NCBI GenBank assembly: GCA_038234715.1
Contig: JBBQTD010000007.1
Location: 1 to 64,000 of the forward strand
Direction of reading: 5' to 3'
Length of the DNA stretch: 64,000 nt
DNA from: SZAS-103 sp038234715
GTDB lineage: Bacteria; Pseudomonadota; Gammaproteobacteria; Xanthomonadales; Xanthomonadaceae
The position numbers and the translations under genes are program-made. Positions 29,049 to 37,744 of the stretch are shown here, piece by piece (the stretch's first letter is position 1; each line of letters begins with the position of its first letter). The notes beneath the pieces are model-generated. The model had not been told where the DNA came from. It did not search any database and saw nothing but the letters and a program-made list of their open reading frames with translations.

Positions 29049-29315
29049 CTACGCCCGCCTGACCAGATGGATGAGCAACAGAAGCACCACGGCGCCGATA
29101 AACGCAAACAATATCGCGCCGATCATTCCACCGCCGAGGTTGAGATTGATCCCCAAGCGGGGAAATAACCATCCGCCAAAGAATGCGCCCACGATGCCAA
29201 CAACAATGTTGCCCAGCAGTCCGAAACCGAACCCGCGTACTACCACGCCGGCCAGCCAACCCGCAATTCCGCCGATCACCAGGGTAATGATCAGAGCTTG
29301 CACTTGAGGGGTCAT
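29049..29315 (-). CDS. GlsB/YeaQ/YmgE family small membrane protein
   Basis: 88 residues with three glycine-rich membrane helices: LIITLVIGGIAGWLAGVVVR, FGLLGNIVVGIVGAFFGGWL and GGGMIGAILFAFIGAVVLLL. This matches the transglycosylase-associated (YeaQ/YmgE) family, commonly stress-induced but of unknown biochemical role. I chose ATG 29315 (MTPQVQALIITL); the longer frame adds unrelated arginine-rich sequence. It is 45 bases from the phosphopantetheinyl transferase gene on the same strand. Confidence 0.9.
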   Translation of the reverse strand: MTPQVQALIITLVIGGIAGWLAGVVVRGFGFGLLGNIVVGIVGAFFGGWLFPRLGINLNLGGGMIGAILFAFIGAVVLLLLIHLVRRA

Positions 29316-29384
29316 CGATTTTCTCCACGTCCGTGATGGATGCAACGACCGCATGCGCGCGGGCCGTCCCGAGCCTAGCACGGT

Positions 29385-29714
29385 CTAAGCAGACGCTGGC
29401 GGCACCGGTTTCGTGTCGGCGGCCTGCCGGGCGCCCGATGTCGCAGGAATTGGGCTGTTGTTGCGATCGGCATCGGCTTGGGTCGCATTTTGACGTCGGG
29501 CTTCCGTCTGGCCGCGTAGCGCACGGAGTTCTTCGGGAGAGAGCACGTTGAAATTGCGCGACACGTTTTCGACCTTGGCCGACAGCAGCAGCATCGTCGC
29601 GGTGACGATGAACAGCAGCGCCAGCAGCATGCAGAACACGCCGAGGGCAAACGACTTGGTGAGGCACATCACCGCAAAACATCCGACGGCTAGCAGATAG
29701 AGGATCCAGGCCAT
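29385..29714 (-). CDS. small membrane protein of unknown function
   Basis: 109 residues. Two adjacent membrane helices at about 2-18 (MAWILYLLAVGCFAVM) and 22-46 (ALGVFCMLLALLFIVTATML), then a soluble tail that contains LSPEELRALRGQTEARRQNA and ends in a Pro/Ala-rich stretch. I recognise no family. It lies 31 bases after cls on the same strand, so co-transcription is likely. The ATG at 29714 was chosen because upstream in-frame sequence belongs to the cls end. Confidence 0.7.
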   Translation of the reverse strand: MAWILYLLAVGCFAVMCLTKSFALGVFCMLLALLFIVTATMLLLSAKVENVSRNFNVLSPEELRALRGQTEARRQNATQADADRNNSPIPATSGARQAADTKPVPPASA

Positions 29715-29745
29715 GGTTTTCTTCGCGTGGAGAGACGGACAAATT

Positions 29746-31209
29746 CTAGCTGATCCGCATCCGGCCGCGCCCATTTCCGGCTTTCGTGCCAGTTACAGGA
29801 TCGGAGAGAACAGCCGCGCGACGCCTTCGCCCAATCGCTGCGGGAATGATGACTTCGGGGACGGATCGGCGACTTCGCACCACCGCGAAGTCGGCCGTCA
29901 AGACGCGATCCAGATTGGCGGCGATGCCCTTGTCGCAGAAGAGTACGGACAGCTCAAAGTTCAGCCGAAAGCTGCGCGAGTCGAAGTTGGCACTGCCAAT
30001 CAACGCCAGCGCGTCGTCCACCAGCAGGGCCTTGGTGTGCAGCATCCGCGGGCCATACTGGTAGATCCGCACGCCGGTTTTTTGCAGGCGGACGAAGTAC
30101 GAGCGCGCCGAGGCATCCGCAAGGCGCGAATCGCTGCTCGCGGGCAGGATCAGTCGCACGTCCACACCGCGCATCGCGGCGCCTCCGAGCGCGAACAGCG
30201 CGGCCTGGCTGGGCACGAAATACGGCGTCGCGAGCCAAACCCGCTGCTCTGAGCGGTGGATCGCTTCGACATGCACCCGATGGATTGGCTCCCAGGGATT
30301 GTCCGGGCCGGACGGGAGGATCTGGGTACAGATCGAACCCGCCGCCGCTACCGCGAACACATCGGAACCCTTGAGGGTTCGCTCGGTCGCGTAATGCCAA
30401 TCCTCGAGCCACGCGACTTGCAACCAGCGGACCGCATCGCCCTCGAAGCGCAGGTGCAGGTCATGATACGCGGATGGGTTCACGCGTTCGTTTTCATCAT
30501 CGGTCACGTTGATGCCGCCAGTGAATCCAACCACGCCATCGCAGATCACGATCTTGCGGTGGCTGCGCAGGTTGAGCTTGGGTCGCAGGAACGGAGTCAG
30601 CCACCATCGCACCGGGTGGAAATGGCCCAGTTCGGCCCCGGCTTCGCGCAAGGGAGCAAGGAACACGCTCTTGAGGCTGCGAGAACCGACTCCGTCCAGG
30701 AGCATCCGCACCTTGACGCCGGCGCGCGCACGCTCGACCAGCGCGTCGCGGATCCGGGTTCCGCTCTGGTCGGCTGCAAAGATGTAGTACTCGACATGAA
30801 CATGCCGTTGGGCGGATGCAATCGCGGCGACGATCGCATCGAAGGCAGCTGCGCCGTCGACCAGCAGTTCCGCGCGAGTACTGCTCGACATCGGATAGCC
30901 CGTGGTCGCAGTGCCGATGCGACCGAGGGCGATTCCTGCAGTGTCCGCATGCTCACCTTCGCGGTGGCCAATCGCCGCTTGGCTACGCAGGCGCCGACGC
31001 ACCTGCCGCCGGATCCGTTGTGGACCGAAAGCGTAATAAATCAGGAAACCGACGTAGGGCAGGGTCGCGAGCGCAAGCAACCAGCTCAAGGTGGCCACCG
31101 GTTCGCGCTGCTGTATCACGATCCAGATCGCTAGGATGACCAGGTAACACAGCCATGCCGCCGTTAATAGCGGCAACAGGTTGTCGGGTAAGGCAAACGG
31201 AAGGTGCAT
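29746..31209 (-). CDS. cls: cardiolipin synthase
   Basis: 487 residues. Two N-terminal helices (about 10-30 and 38-60) anchor it in the inner membrane. Two phospholipase D domains follow, with HVEYYIFAADQSG, the first HKD-type motif HRKIVICDGVVGFTGGIN, and the second HTKALLVDDALALIGSANFD. The first motif has HRK in place of HxK, which is normal for the family. The enzyme joins two phosphatidylglycerols (or PG with PE) into cardiolipin. It lies between fbp and the small membrane protein, all leftward with short gaps (69 and 31 bases). Confidence 0.93.
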   Translation of the reverse strand: MHLPFALPDNLLPLLTAAWLCYLVILAIWIVIQQREPVATLSWLLALATLPYVGFLIYYAFGPQRIRRQVRRRLRSQAAIGHREGEHADTAGIALGRIGTATTGYPMSSSTRAELLVDGAAAFDAIVAAIASAQRHVHVEYYIFAADQSGTRIRDALVERARAGVKVRMLLDGVGSRSLKSVFLAPLREAGAELGHFHPVRWWLTPFLRPKLNLRSHRKIVICDGVVGFTGGINVTDDENERVNPSAYHDLHLRFEGDAVRWLQVAWLEDWHYATERTLKGSDVFAVAAAGSICTQILPSGPDNPWEPIHRVHVEAIHRSEQRVWLATPYFVPSQAALFALGGAAMRGVDVRLILPASSDSRLADASARSYFVRLQKTGVRIYQYGPRMLHTKALLVDDALALIGSANFDSRSFRLNFELSVLFCDKGIAANLDRVLTADFAVVRSRRSVPEVIIPAAIGRRRRAAVLSDPVTGTKAGNGRGRMRIS

Positions 31210-31278
31210 CGTGCGGATTCTCGCAGATGCGTCCCCGAAGAAGCGCCGCGCCAGTGATGGCTAGGTGGAGTCAACCGC

Positions 31279-32304
31279 TTAGGCAGCGTCATGCTGCTTG
31301 TGGATTGCGACAACATGCTCCACTTCCAGCTTCGAGCCCAGGAACACCGGCACGCGCTGGTGGAGTTGCGTCGGCTGCACATCGAGCATCCGCTCGCGCC
31401 CCGTGCTCGCAGCGCCACCGGCCTGTTCAACCAGCAACGCCATCGGGTTCGCCTCGTATAACAGCCGCAGTTTGCCGCCTTGGGCGTGAATCTTCGAATC
31501 CAACGGATAAATGAACACGCCACCGCGGGTCAGGATGCGGTGCACGTCTGCGACCATGCTCGCGACCCAGCGCATGTTGAAATCCTTGCCACGTGGGCCG
31601 TCCTTGCCTTGCAGGAGTTCACCAACGTAGCGCTGCATGGGCACTTCCCAGCGACGCTGGTTGGAAACATTAGCGGCGAATTCCTGGGTCTCCTCGGGGA
31701 TTTTGATGTCACGCCTGGTCATGATGAACGTGCCCAACTCGCGATCGAGCGTGAATGCGTGGGTGCCATGTCCGACCGTCAATGCCAGCATCGTGCTTGG
31801 CCCGTAGGCTGCGTAGCCGGCGGCGACCTGTGCGGTTCCGGGCTGCAGGAAATGCTCGTCGGTAGCGGTTGCCACGCCATCGGGACAACGCAAGACTGAA
31901 AAAATCGTCCCGACCGAAATGTTGACGTCGATGTTCGAGCTGCCGTCGAGAGGATCGAATACGAGCAGGTAGTTGCCGCGCGGATACATGTCGGGGATCG
32001 GCTGGCTATGATCCATTTCCTCCGACGCACATGCGGCCAGGTGCCCTCCCCAGGCATTGGTTTCGAGCAGGATCTCGTTCGACAGGACGTCGAGCTTCTT
32101 CTGTGCTTCGCCCTGCACATTCATGCTTTGCGAACCCGGCGTGCCTGCATCGCCCAGCACGCCGCCCAGCGCGCCCTTGCCGACCGCGATGGAGATCATC
32201 TTGCAGGCGCGTGCGACAACTTCGATCAGCAGGCGCAGGTCGGCGTTTATGCGACCGGCGTGCTGCTCCTCGATCAGATAGCGGGTAAGCGACATGCGGT
32301 TCAT
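31279..32304 (-). CDS. fbp: class 1 fructose-1,6-bisphosphatase
   Basis: 341 residues. This gluconeogenic enzyme removes the 1-phosphate of fructose 1,6-bisphosphate in the cytoplasm. Metal-site motifs are present: ACASEEMD, the sequence FDPLDGSSNIDVNISVGTIF, and the catalytic region GKLRLLYEANPMALLVEQAG. The sequence matches Xanthomonas-type FBPases from SLTRYLIEEQHAGRI onward. I chose ATG 32304; a further ATG nine bases downstream (MSLTRYL) is an alternative, while the longest frame runs back through the upstream terminator. It is separated from phhA upstream by a terminator and a repeat array. Confidence 0.94.
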   Translation of the reverse strand: MNRMSLTRYLIEEQHAGRINADLRLLIEVVARACKMISIAVGKGALGGVLGDAGTPGSQSMNVQGEAQKKLDVLSNEILLETNAWGGHLAACASEEMDHSQPIPDMYPRGNYLLVFDPLDGSSNIDVNISVGTIFSVLRCPDGVATATDEHFLQPGTAQVAAGYAAYGPSTMLALTVGHGTHAFTLDRELGTFIMTRRDIKIPEETQEFAANVSNQRRWEVPMQRYVGELLQGKDGPRGKDFNMRWVASMVADVHRILTRGGVFIYPLDSKIHAQGGKLRLLYEANPMALLVEQAGGAASTGRERMLDVQPTQLHQRVPVFLGSKLEVEHVVAIHKQHDAA

Positions 32305-32353
32305 GGGAGCCCCGTACTTGGACGCGGCATTGTACGGGCTGGCGCGAGGCAGC

Positions 32354-32379
32354 AAAAAAAGCGGCCATCCGAAGATGGC
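32354..32379 (-). terminator. rho-independent terminator downstream of phhA
   Basis: On the minus strand GCCATC-TTCG-GATGGC forms a 6-bp stem with a UUCG tetraloop. CGC and seven T residues follow. It lies 50 bases before the fbp start and 297 bases after the phhA stop, so a phhA transcript reaching it would carry the repeat array in its 3' untranslated region. Confidence 0.85.
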
Positions 32380-32423
32380 TGTTCGGCGTGTACTGAATCA
32401 GCGGAGCAGAAGCGAGATTCCAG

Positions 32424-32549
32424 ACCATCAGACCAGTGATAGTACTTTCTGTCCACCGACGGCGGCTATCCGACCAAGGATAGTTTCTTCCAGTCCACCG
32501 ACAGCGACTTTCTGACCAGGAAAAGTTTCTTTCAGTCCACGAATAGCGG
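32424..32549 (+). repeat. short tandem array of 21-bp units (type 2 locus)
   Basis: Six contiguous 21-bp units, two types alternating. One type reads CTTTCAGTCCACGAA then TAGCGG (starting at 32445, 32487 and 32529 with variation). The other reads CTATCCGACCAAGGA then TAGTTT (32424, 32466, 32508). The CTTTC start, the GTCCAC core and the GAATAGCGG end resemble units at the 53.8 kb locus read on the minus strand, with about 16 of 21 positions equal in the best pair. It lies between the phhA stop and the phhA terminator, upstream of fbp. No protein of credible character is encoded. Confidence 0.85.
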
Positions 32550-32675
32550 CAGTGTGTGCACAAGAAGTCAGTGTCGGTGCAGGGAAAGGGTGGCACCGTC
32601 TGGGGCAAGTCGGGGCAAGCCGGGCCCGTCCGGGAGATCGTCGCATCGTGTCGAAGGGATGCGACGATCCGCCTC

Positions 32676-33566
32676 TTACACGTCGCCGTCCGCGGGCCAT
32701 CCCTCGCCGCTACCGCGCTGGTGGACATGATCGGTGGCCAGCACCGCGCCTGCGGGGACAGATTCGTGGGTTGCCAGCTGGGCATAGATCGGCACGAAAT
32801 CCGGGCGCGTGGCATCCATGAGCTGGTCGTAGCTGTCGATCACGAAGTAGGTTTTCTGGAAGGTGTCGATCCGATAGCGGGTCTGCATGATCCGCTTGAG
32901 GTCGAAGCCGATGCGGTTGGGCGCTGCTGATTCCAGGCAATGGATCGACTCACCCTTGGACGACACAATGCCCGATCCGTAGATGCGCAGCCCGCCGGGT
33001 TCGCGGATCAGCCCGAACTCGACCGTGTACCAATACAGTCGCGTCAGGTGCATCAGCGCGTCGGCGCCAACCGCATGCGCTTTCACACCGCCTCGTCCGT
33101 AGGCCTGCATGTAGTCGGCGAAGACGGGCTCCATCAGCAGGGGCACGTGGCCGAACAGGTCGTGGAACAGGTCGGGCTCAGACAGGTAGTCGAGTTGCTC
33201 GGGTTTGCGGATCCACCAGGTCACCGGGAAACGGCGATTTGCGAGGTATTCGAAGAAGGTCAGCTCCGGCAGCAGTCCCTCGACTCCGATCAACTCCCAG
33301 CCGGTGACCTTGCGCAGGACCCAGTTGAGATCGTCGAATTTCGGAATGCCGTCGCCCTGCATCTGCATACGCGCGAGGTTGTCGAGGAAAGTTGTCGATG
33401 CGCGCCCAGGCAACACGTCCTGCTGGCGGGCGAACAACGTGGCCCAGGTTGCGTGGTCAGTTTTGGTGTAGCTGCTCCAGGGCTGCTCCACCACGTCGGT
33501 CGTGTAGACCGGCACGTAGCCCTTGTCGGTCTGGCTGTGTTCGACCCTCTTGGGCATCGCAGGCAT
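32676..33566 (-). CDS. phhA: phenylalanine 4-monooxygenase
   Basis: 296 residues. This pterin-dependent non-heme iron enzyme hydroxylates phenylalanine to tyrosine. The iron-binding region FHDLFGHVPLLMEPVFADYM supplies two histidines, and the glutamate lies in RLYWYTVEFGLI. Xanthomonas-type sequence runs from DKGYVPVYTTDVVEQPWSSY. I chose ATG 33566 because a run of eight G residues on the coding strand serves as its ribosome site; starts at 33590 and 33557 are possible. It is divergent from an Lrp/AsnC regulator that probably controls it. folE, which starts pterin synthesis, lies 3.5 kb away. Confidence 0.95.
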   Translation of the reverse strand: MPAMPKRVEHSQTDKGYVPVYTTDVVEQPWSSYTKTDHATWATLFARQQDVLPGRASTTFLDNLARMQMQGDGIPKFDDLNWVLRKVTGWELIGVEGLLPELTFFEYLANRRFPVTWWIRKPEQLDYLSEPDLFHDLFGHVPLLMEPVFADYMQAYGRGGVKAHAVGADALMHLTRLYWYTVEFGLIREPGGLRIYGSGIVSSKGESIHCLESAAPNRIGFDLKRIMQTRYRIDTFQKTYFVIDSYDQLMDATRPDFVPIYAQLATHESVPAGAVLATDHVHQRGSGEGWPADGDV

Positions 33567-33692
33567 GGCGGACCCCCCCCGTTGGCGCACCTATTCTCGA
33601 GTGTAGGCTGCAAGGCACGCAATCGGATTGCGTTATTGCGCCGTTTATCGCCAAATGAGCAAGAATCTTGTGCAAGCGGGTAATTTCCGACA
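33567..33692. promoter_or_regulatory. divergent control region of phhA and the Lrp/AsnC regulator
   Basis: 126 bases between two divergent starts must contain both promoters and probably the regulator's sites. An imperfect AT-richer patch (GCGTTATTGCGCCGTTTATC) lies at about 33629-33648. No single operator stands out to the eye. Confidence 0.45.
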
Positions 33693-34226
33693 ATGAAAAC
33701 CCAAACCAACGCGTTTGACCGCACTGATCTCGCGATTCTCGCCTTGTTGCAACGCGAGGGTCGGTTGACCAACGCGGAGCTGGCCGAGCGCGTCAACCTG
33801 TCGGCTTCGGCGTGCTTGCGCCGGGTCCAGAGGCTGGAGGCTGACGGCGTGATCAGCGGCTACGCGGCGCGGGTCGCCCCGAGTGCGGTCGGACTGGGGT
33901 TGCAGGCGTTCGTGCGCATCCAGTTGACCAGCCATGGCGCAGTTGCGGTTCAGGCATTCGCCGAGCGCGTGCACGGATGGGACGACGTTGTCGCCTGCCA
34001 CGCCCTGACTGGGGATATGGACTATCTGCTGCATGTCGTCGTCGAGGACCTCGAGCATTTCTCGCGCTTCCTGCTCGACCACCTGCTCAACGATTCGGGT
34101 GTCGCCGACGTCAATTCGAGCTTCGTGCTGCGCACAGTGAAACAGGAACGCGCACTGCCACTCAAACATCTGGCTGGCGCGCCGCATCGGGCGCAAGGAT
34201 CGGCTGGAGTGTCCAGCCGCAAGTAA
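33693..34226 (+). CDS. Lrp/AsnC family transcriptional regulator
   Basis: 177 residues. The N-terminal winged helix has DRTDLAILALLQREGRLTNA and LAERVNLSASACLRRVQRLE. The C-terminal RAM/AsnC ligand-binding domain includes HALTGDMDYLLHVVVEDLEH and HLLNDSGVADVNSSFVLRTV. Such regulators sense amino acids. Because it is divergent from phhA, control of phenylalanine or tyrosine metabolism is the best guess. The last 25 residues are a proline-poor extension beyond the domain. Confidence 0.93.
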   Translation: MKTQTNAFDRTDLAILALLQREGRLTNAELAERVNLSASACLRRVQRLEADGVISGYAARVAPSAVGLGLQAFVRIQLTSHGAVAVQAFAERVHGWDDVVACHALTGDMDYLLHVVVEDLEHFSRFLLDHLLNDSGVADVNSSFVLRTVKQERALPLKHLAGAPHRAQGSAGVSSRK

Positions 34227-34347
34227 CCCAGGCCACGGCCAAAGCGACCGCAGGGGCCGTGAACGCCCGGCCCAAGGCATCGCCCGGTGTCAACCGGCAC
34301 GCGGTCGCGGGCGTTTCAATCATCTCCCGTCCGGTTCCGGAGCTGAG

Positions 34348-34722
34348 ATGAAGTCCACCTTGTTTCTGATTCCACTCGTCGCGCTGTCGCTTGCAGCGTT
34401 CGCACAGGACATGCCAGCACGATCCACGTCCGCTTCGACGCCCACAGCGGAGGCTGCGTCCCGGCCCGGTGCCGTTGCCAAGGAGCATTTCAAGCAGGCC
34501 GACAGCAACCACGATGGCATGCTCAGCCGCGATGAGGCGCAGGCGATGCCGTTCGTGGCAAGGCACTTCGACGCACTCGATACAAACCACGACGACTCCA
34601 TCTCGCGTGAAGAAATGCGCGCCGGACGCGAACGCATGCGCGCCGCACGCACCCAACGCTACGGCAGCCAGGGTGGCAGTGCAGCACCGAAGCCCGAGGC
34701 CAAGGACGACGGCACGAATTGA
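34348..34722 (+). CDS. exported EF-hand calcium-binding protein
   Basis: 124 residues. A signal peptide (MKSTLFLIPLVALSLAAFA) is followed by a Ser/Thr/Ala-rich linker and two EF-hand loops, DSNHDGMLSRDE and DTNHDDSISREE, which supply the usual Ca2+ ligands at positions 1, 3, 5, 9 and 12. In the second loop the glycine at position 6 is replaced by aspartate, which may weaken it. An Arg-rich helix and a charged tail complete the protein. Likely a periplasmic calcium sensor or buffer. It stands alone on the plus strand. Confidence 0.82.
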   Translation: MKSTLFLIPLVALSLAAFAQDMPARSTSASTPTAEAASRPGAVAKEHFKQADSNHDGMLSRDEAQAMPFVARHFDALDTNHDDSISREEMRAGRERMRAARTQRYGSQGGSAAPKPEAKDDGTN

Positions 34723-34878
34723 TCGGTCGGCGTGCTCGCGGCGCGGCGTAGCAGCGCCGGAGCGTGGTTGCGTTTGCCAGGCTGGTGCCTGTGACGATGC
34801 CCACCTGATCCGCGTTGGAGTTCGCGATCCTCCGTCTGGGGCTGGCGAAAGTCCGGGTCCGGCGAAGCTCGACGGAAC

Positions 34879-35652
34879 TCAGCCTTCTTGGGTTGGAGTG
34901 GCGCTGTGTTGATCGATCGGCGCATCCATATCGCCTTCGAGCCAGACGAGGTTGGACGCTGCAGCGTTGTGCGAGCTCGCCGATGCGATCTGATCGTCGG
35001 CAAGCTCTTCGGGCTCGTCCTCCCAGCTATACCGCTTGCGTGGCAGCGCCGGATCGCATTTCCGCCACAGAATCGCACCGAGCACGCCACAGATAGCACC
35101 GCACAGGTGCGACTCCCAGGAGATGTTCGCTTCGCGCGGGAAGATCGTCAGCAGCATGCTTCCGTAAAGGAAGAACGCCATCATCCCCGCCGCGATCGCC
35201 TGCCGGTCGCGACGCAGCACTCCCAGGGTGAACACCAGGAACATCAATCCATGCGCAATCCCGCTTGCGCCGATGTGTGCGCTGCCGGGTTCGCCGATGA
35301 ACCACACGCCGATCCCCGAGCCGATCCAGATCAGCCCAAGAGCGCGCATCGTCGCGCGCGGATACAGGCCGCCGGCCAATGTGCCGAGGATCAGCAACGG
35401 CAACGCGTTCGAGGCGAGATGGTCCAGTGAACCATGCAGCATCGGCGCGGTGACGATGCCAATCAGCCCGGCAACGTCATGCGGCCGCAGTGCGAGGCCG
35501 TCGAACGGCTGGCCCATCCAATGCTCGAACAACCTGATCCACGCGAGCAGTGCGACAAACCACAGGCTGATCCATCCAGCGCGGCGGAAGCGGCGTGCCA
35601 GCGGCCGCGCAAGTGCGCGGGCGGCGGCGGGATCGTGCAAGGGCAGGTCCAT
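34879..35652 (-). CDS. rhomboid family intramembrane serine protease
   Basis: 257 residues with about six membrane helices. The catalytic serine is in GASGIAHGLMFL, the partner histidine in SHLCGAICGVLGAI, and the supporting HGSLDHLASNALPLL resembles the HxxxN helix of GlpG. The first 20-40 residues are basic and the C-terminal 60 are acidic and cytosolic. Rhomboids cleave membrane proteins within the bilayer; no substrate can be named. I chose ATG 35652 (MDLPLHDPAAARA). It is divergent from the RlmI-type methyltransferase gene. Confidence 0.87.
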   Translation of the reverse strand: MDLPLHDPAAARALARPLARRFRRAGWISLWFVALLAWIRLFEHWMGQPFDGLALRPHDVAGLIGIVTAPMLHGSLDHLASNALPLLILGTLAGGLYPRATMRALGLIWIGSGIGVWFIGEPGSAHIGASGIAHGLMFLVFTLGVLRRDRQAIAAGMMAFFLYGSMLLTIFPREANISWESHLCGAICGVLGAILWRKCDPALPRKRYSWEDEPEELADDQIASASSHNAAASNLVWLEGDMDAPIDQHSATPTQEG

Positions 35653-35757
35653 CGTCCGGACGTGGGGGCGTCCGCTCCGCATGCAAGTCGACAATCGGCA
35701 ATTTGCCCCGAAGCTGGCAGCGGACGTTGCGCTGCGCTACCCGGCTATCATGCCCGG

Positions 35758-36957
35758 ATGAACAGCACAACCAACCTTCCCGCAAACCCGGCCATCCAGC
35801 TCAGGATCGGGCGACCTGCCAGCCATCCCAACGCGCAGCACCCGTGGATCTACCAGAAGATGGTCGAGAAGCCGGCAGCCAAGCCCAAACCCGGCAGCGT
35901 GGTCGAGATCTTCGACAATACCGGCGGCTGGGTGGGGCGCGGCTTTTACAATGGTCACTCGCGGATTTCGTTGCGGGTGCTGACCACCGATCCGGACGAG
36001 GCGATCGACGCCCAATGGTTTCGCCGGCGCATCGCGCAGGCGGTGGCGCTGCGCCGCGAAACACTCAAGCTCGACGCTGTCAGCGATGCCTGGCGCGTGG
36101 TGCATTCGGAGGGCGACGGGCTCTCCGGCCTTGTTGTCGATCGCTACGCGGACCTGCTGGTCGTCGAGTTTTTTTCCGCCGGCATGTTCCGTCATCGCGA
36201 ATGGATCTACGAAGCCTTGCGCGAACAGTTCCCGGGCTGTCGCTTCTACGCGTATTCCGAAGACCACGTGCAGAAGCAGGAGAGCTTCGACCATCGAGCG
36301 CCCGAACCACCAACGCCCGCCGTCATCACCGAGCATGGGGTAAAGTTCCGCGCCAGTCCGGGCAGCGGCCACAAGACCGGTTTCTTCGCCGACCAGCGCG
36401 ACAACCGTGAGTGGTTCGCGCGCCATGTGGCAGGTGCGCGCGTGCTGGACCTTTGTTGCAACTCCGGCGGATTCGGCATCTATGCCAAGGCGCGGGGTGA
36501 CGCGGCGGAGGTCATTGGACTGGACCTGGACGAGGAGATCCTCGCCATCGCGAAAAAGAACGCGCAGCTCAACGATGCGAAAGTGAAGTTCATCCAGGCC
36601 GACCTGTTTCCATGGCTGCGCGACGCGGCGGCCGCGGGCGAGCGCTTCGACGCGGTGATCCTTGATCCGGCGAAGATGACCCGCGACCGCGAGCAGGTCA
36701 TTCCGGCCCTGAAGAAATACCTCGACATGAACAAGCTCGCTCTCGGTGTGGTGAAGCCGGGTGGATTCTTCCTGAGTTGCTCGTGCACGGGCCTGGTCAG
36801 CGAGGAGCAGTTCCTTGACATGCTCCGACGCGCGGCGTTTTACGCGGGACGCAGTCTGCAGGTGCTTAAGGTTTCCGGTGCGGGCGCTGACCATCCGTTC
36901 ATGGGTCAGGTTCCGGAAAGCCGCTACCTGAAGGCAGCATACTGCCAGGTCGAATAG
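35758..36957 (+). CDS. class I SAM-dependent rRNA methyltransferase (RlmI-like)
   Basis: 399 residues. The N-terminal PUA domain has LRIGRPASHPNAQHPWIYQK and GRGFYNGHSRISLRVL; a central domain precedes the Rossmann methyltransferase core. SAM motif I is VLDLCCNSGGFGIYAKARG, motif IV is VILDPAKMTRD, and SCSCTGL lies near the C-terminus. This is the layout of RlmI/YccW, which makes m5C at position 1962 of 23S rRNA. The motif IV LDPAK differs from the DPP seen in E. coli RlmI, so the exact target may differ. I chose ATG 35758 because upstream sequence lacks family character. Confidence 0.87.
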   Translation: MNSTTNLPANPAIQLRIGRPASHPNAQHPWIYQKMVEKPAAKPKPGSVVEIFDNTGGWVGRGFYNGHSRISLRVLTTDPDEAIDAQWFRRRIAQAVALRRETLKLDAVSDAWRVVHSEGDGLSGLVVDRYADLLVVEFFSAGMFRHREWIYEALREQFPGCRFYAYSEDHVQKQESFDHRAPEPPTPAVITEHGVKFRASPGSGHKTGFFADQRDNREWFARHVAGARVLDLCCNSGGFGIYAKARGDAAEVIGLDLDEEILAIAKKNAQLNDAKVKFIQADLFPWLRDAAAAGERFDAVILDPAKMTRDREQVIPALKKYLDMNKLALGVVKPGGFFLSCSCTGLVSEEQFLDMLRRAAFYAGRSLQVLKVSGAGADHPFMGQVPESRYLKAAYCQVE

Positions 36958-37078
36958 GCGGCTGCGCTGGTCGAGCGTCGGCGACGCAATCCAATGCTTG
37001 TCAGCGGCCTTGACACATGATTCGCGTGGCGTTCACCAGGTGCCGGCGTAGCATGGGCACCCCATCGGGAGCATTTGC

Positions 37079-37687
37079 ATGTCGGTACCGACCAAGCCAG
37101 CCAACGTCACCCAGGTCAGTCGCGAACAGGCCGAGGAAGCAGTGCGGACCCTGCTGCGCTGGGCCGGGGAGGATCCGCAACGCGAAGGGCTGCTGGATAC
37201 ACCGCGTCGCGTGGCGAAGGCGTACAACGACTGGTTCTCCGGCTATGCGATCGATCCGGAGGAATACCTCGCGCGCACGTTCGAGGAAGTCTGCGGCTAC
37301 GATGAGCTGATCGTGTTGCGCGATATCGAGTTCGAATCGCACTGCGAACACCACATGGCGCCGATCATCGGAAAGGCGCACGTGGGTTATCTGCCGGACG
37401 GAAAGGTGGTCGGCATCAGCAAGCTCGCGCGCGTTGTCGAGACGTTTGCGCGTCGCTTTCAGGTGCAGGAGAAGATGACTTCGCAGATCGCGAACTGCAT
37501 CGAGGCCGTGCTCAAGCCGCGCGGCGTCGGCGTGGTGGTGGTCGGTGCGCACGAATGCATGACCACGCGCGGAATCCACAAGCGCGGCGTGAGCATGGTC
37601 ACTTCGAAGATGCTTGGCACGTTTCGCGAGGACGCGCGCACGCGCGCGGAGTTCCTGCGCTTCATCGACGTCGGCCCTGGTCGCTGA
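37079..37687 (+). CDS. folE: GTP cyclohydrolase I
   Basis: 202 residues. FolE opens GTP to dihydroneopterin triphosphate, the first step towards folate and, in organisms with phenylalanine hydroxylase, its tetrahydropterin cofactor. Zinc-site motifs ESHCEHHMAPIIGKAHVGYL and GAHECMTTRG are present, together with QVQEKMTSQIANCI and FLRFID at the C-terminus. It stands alone on the plus strand with 121 bases upstream of it. The following gene is a decayed topoisomerase. Confidence 0.95.
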   Translation: MSVPTKPANVTQVSREQAEEAVRTLLRWAGEDPQREGLLDTPRRVAKAYNDWFSGYAIDPEEYLARTFEEVCGYDELIVLRDIEFESHCEHHMAPIIGKAHVGYLPDGKVVGISKLARVVETFARRFQVQEKMTSQIANCIEAVLKPRGVGVVVVGAHECMTTRGIHKRGVSMVTSKMLGTFREDARTRAEFLRFIDVGPGR

Positions 37688-37744
37688 ATCGAGCCGGCAA
37701 GGATGCCGCAACCCCATATATCTTCGAAGGAATAGCAGGCCGCC

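Noticed and set aside
33572..33579. Run of eight C (G on the coding strand) before phhA as a phase-variation tract
   Set aside because: It lies outside the coding frame for the chosen start and serves well as a ribosome site. Eight bases is too short to argue from without population data.
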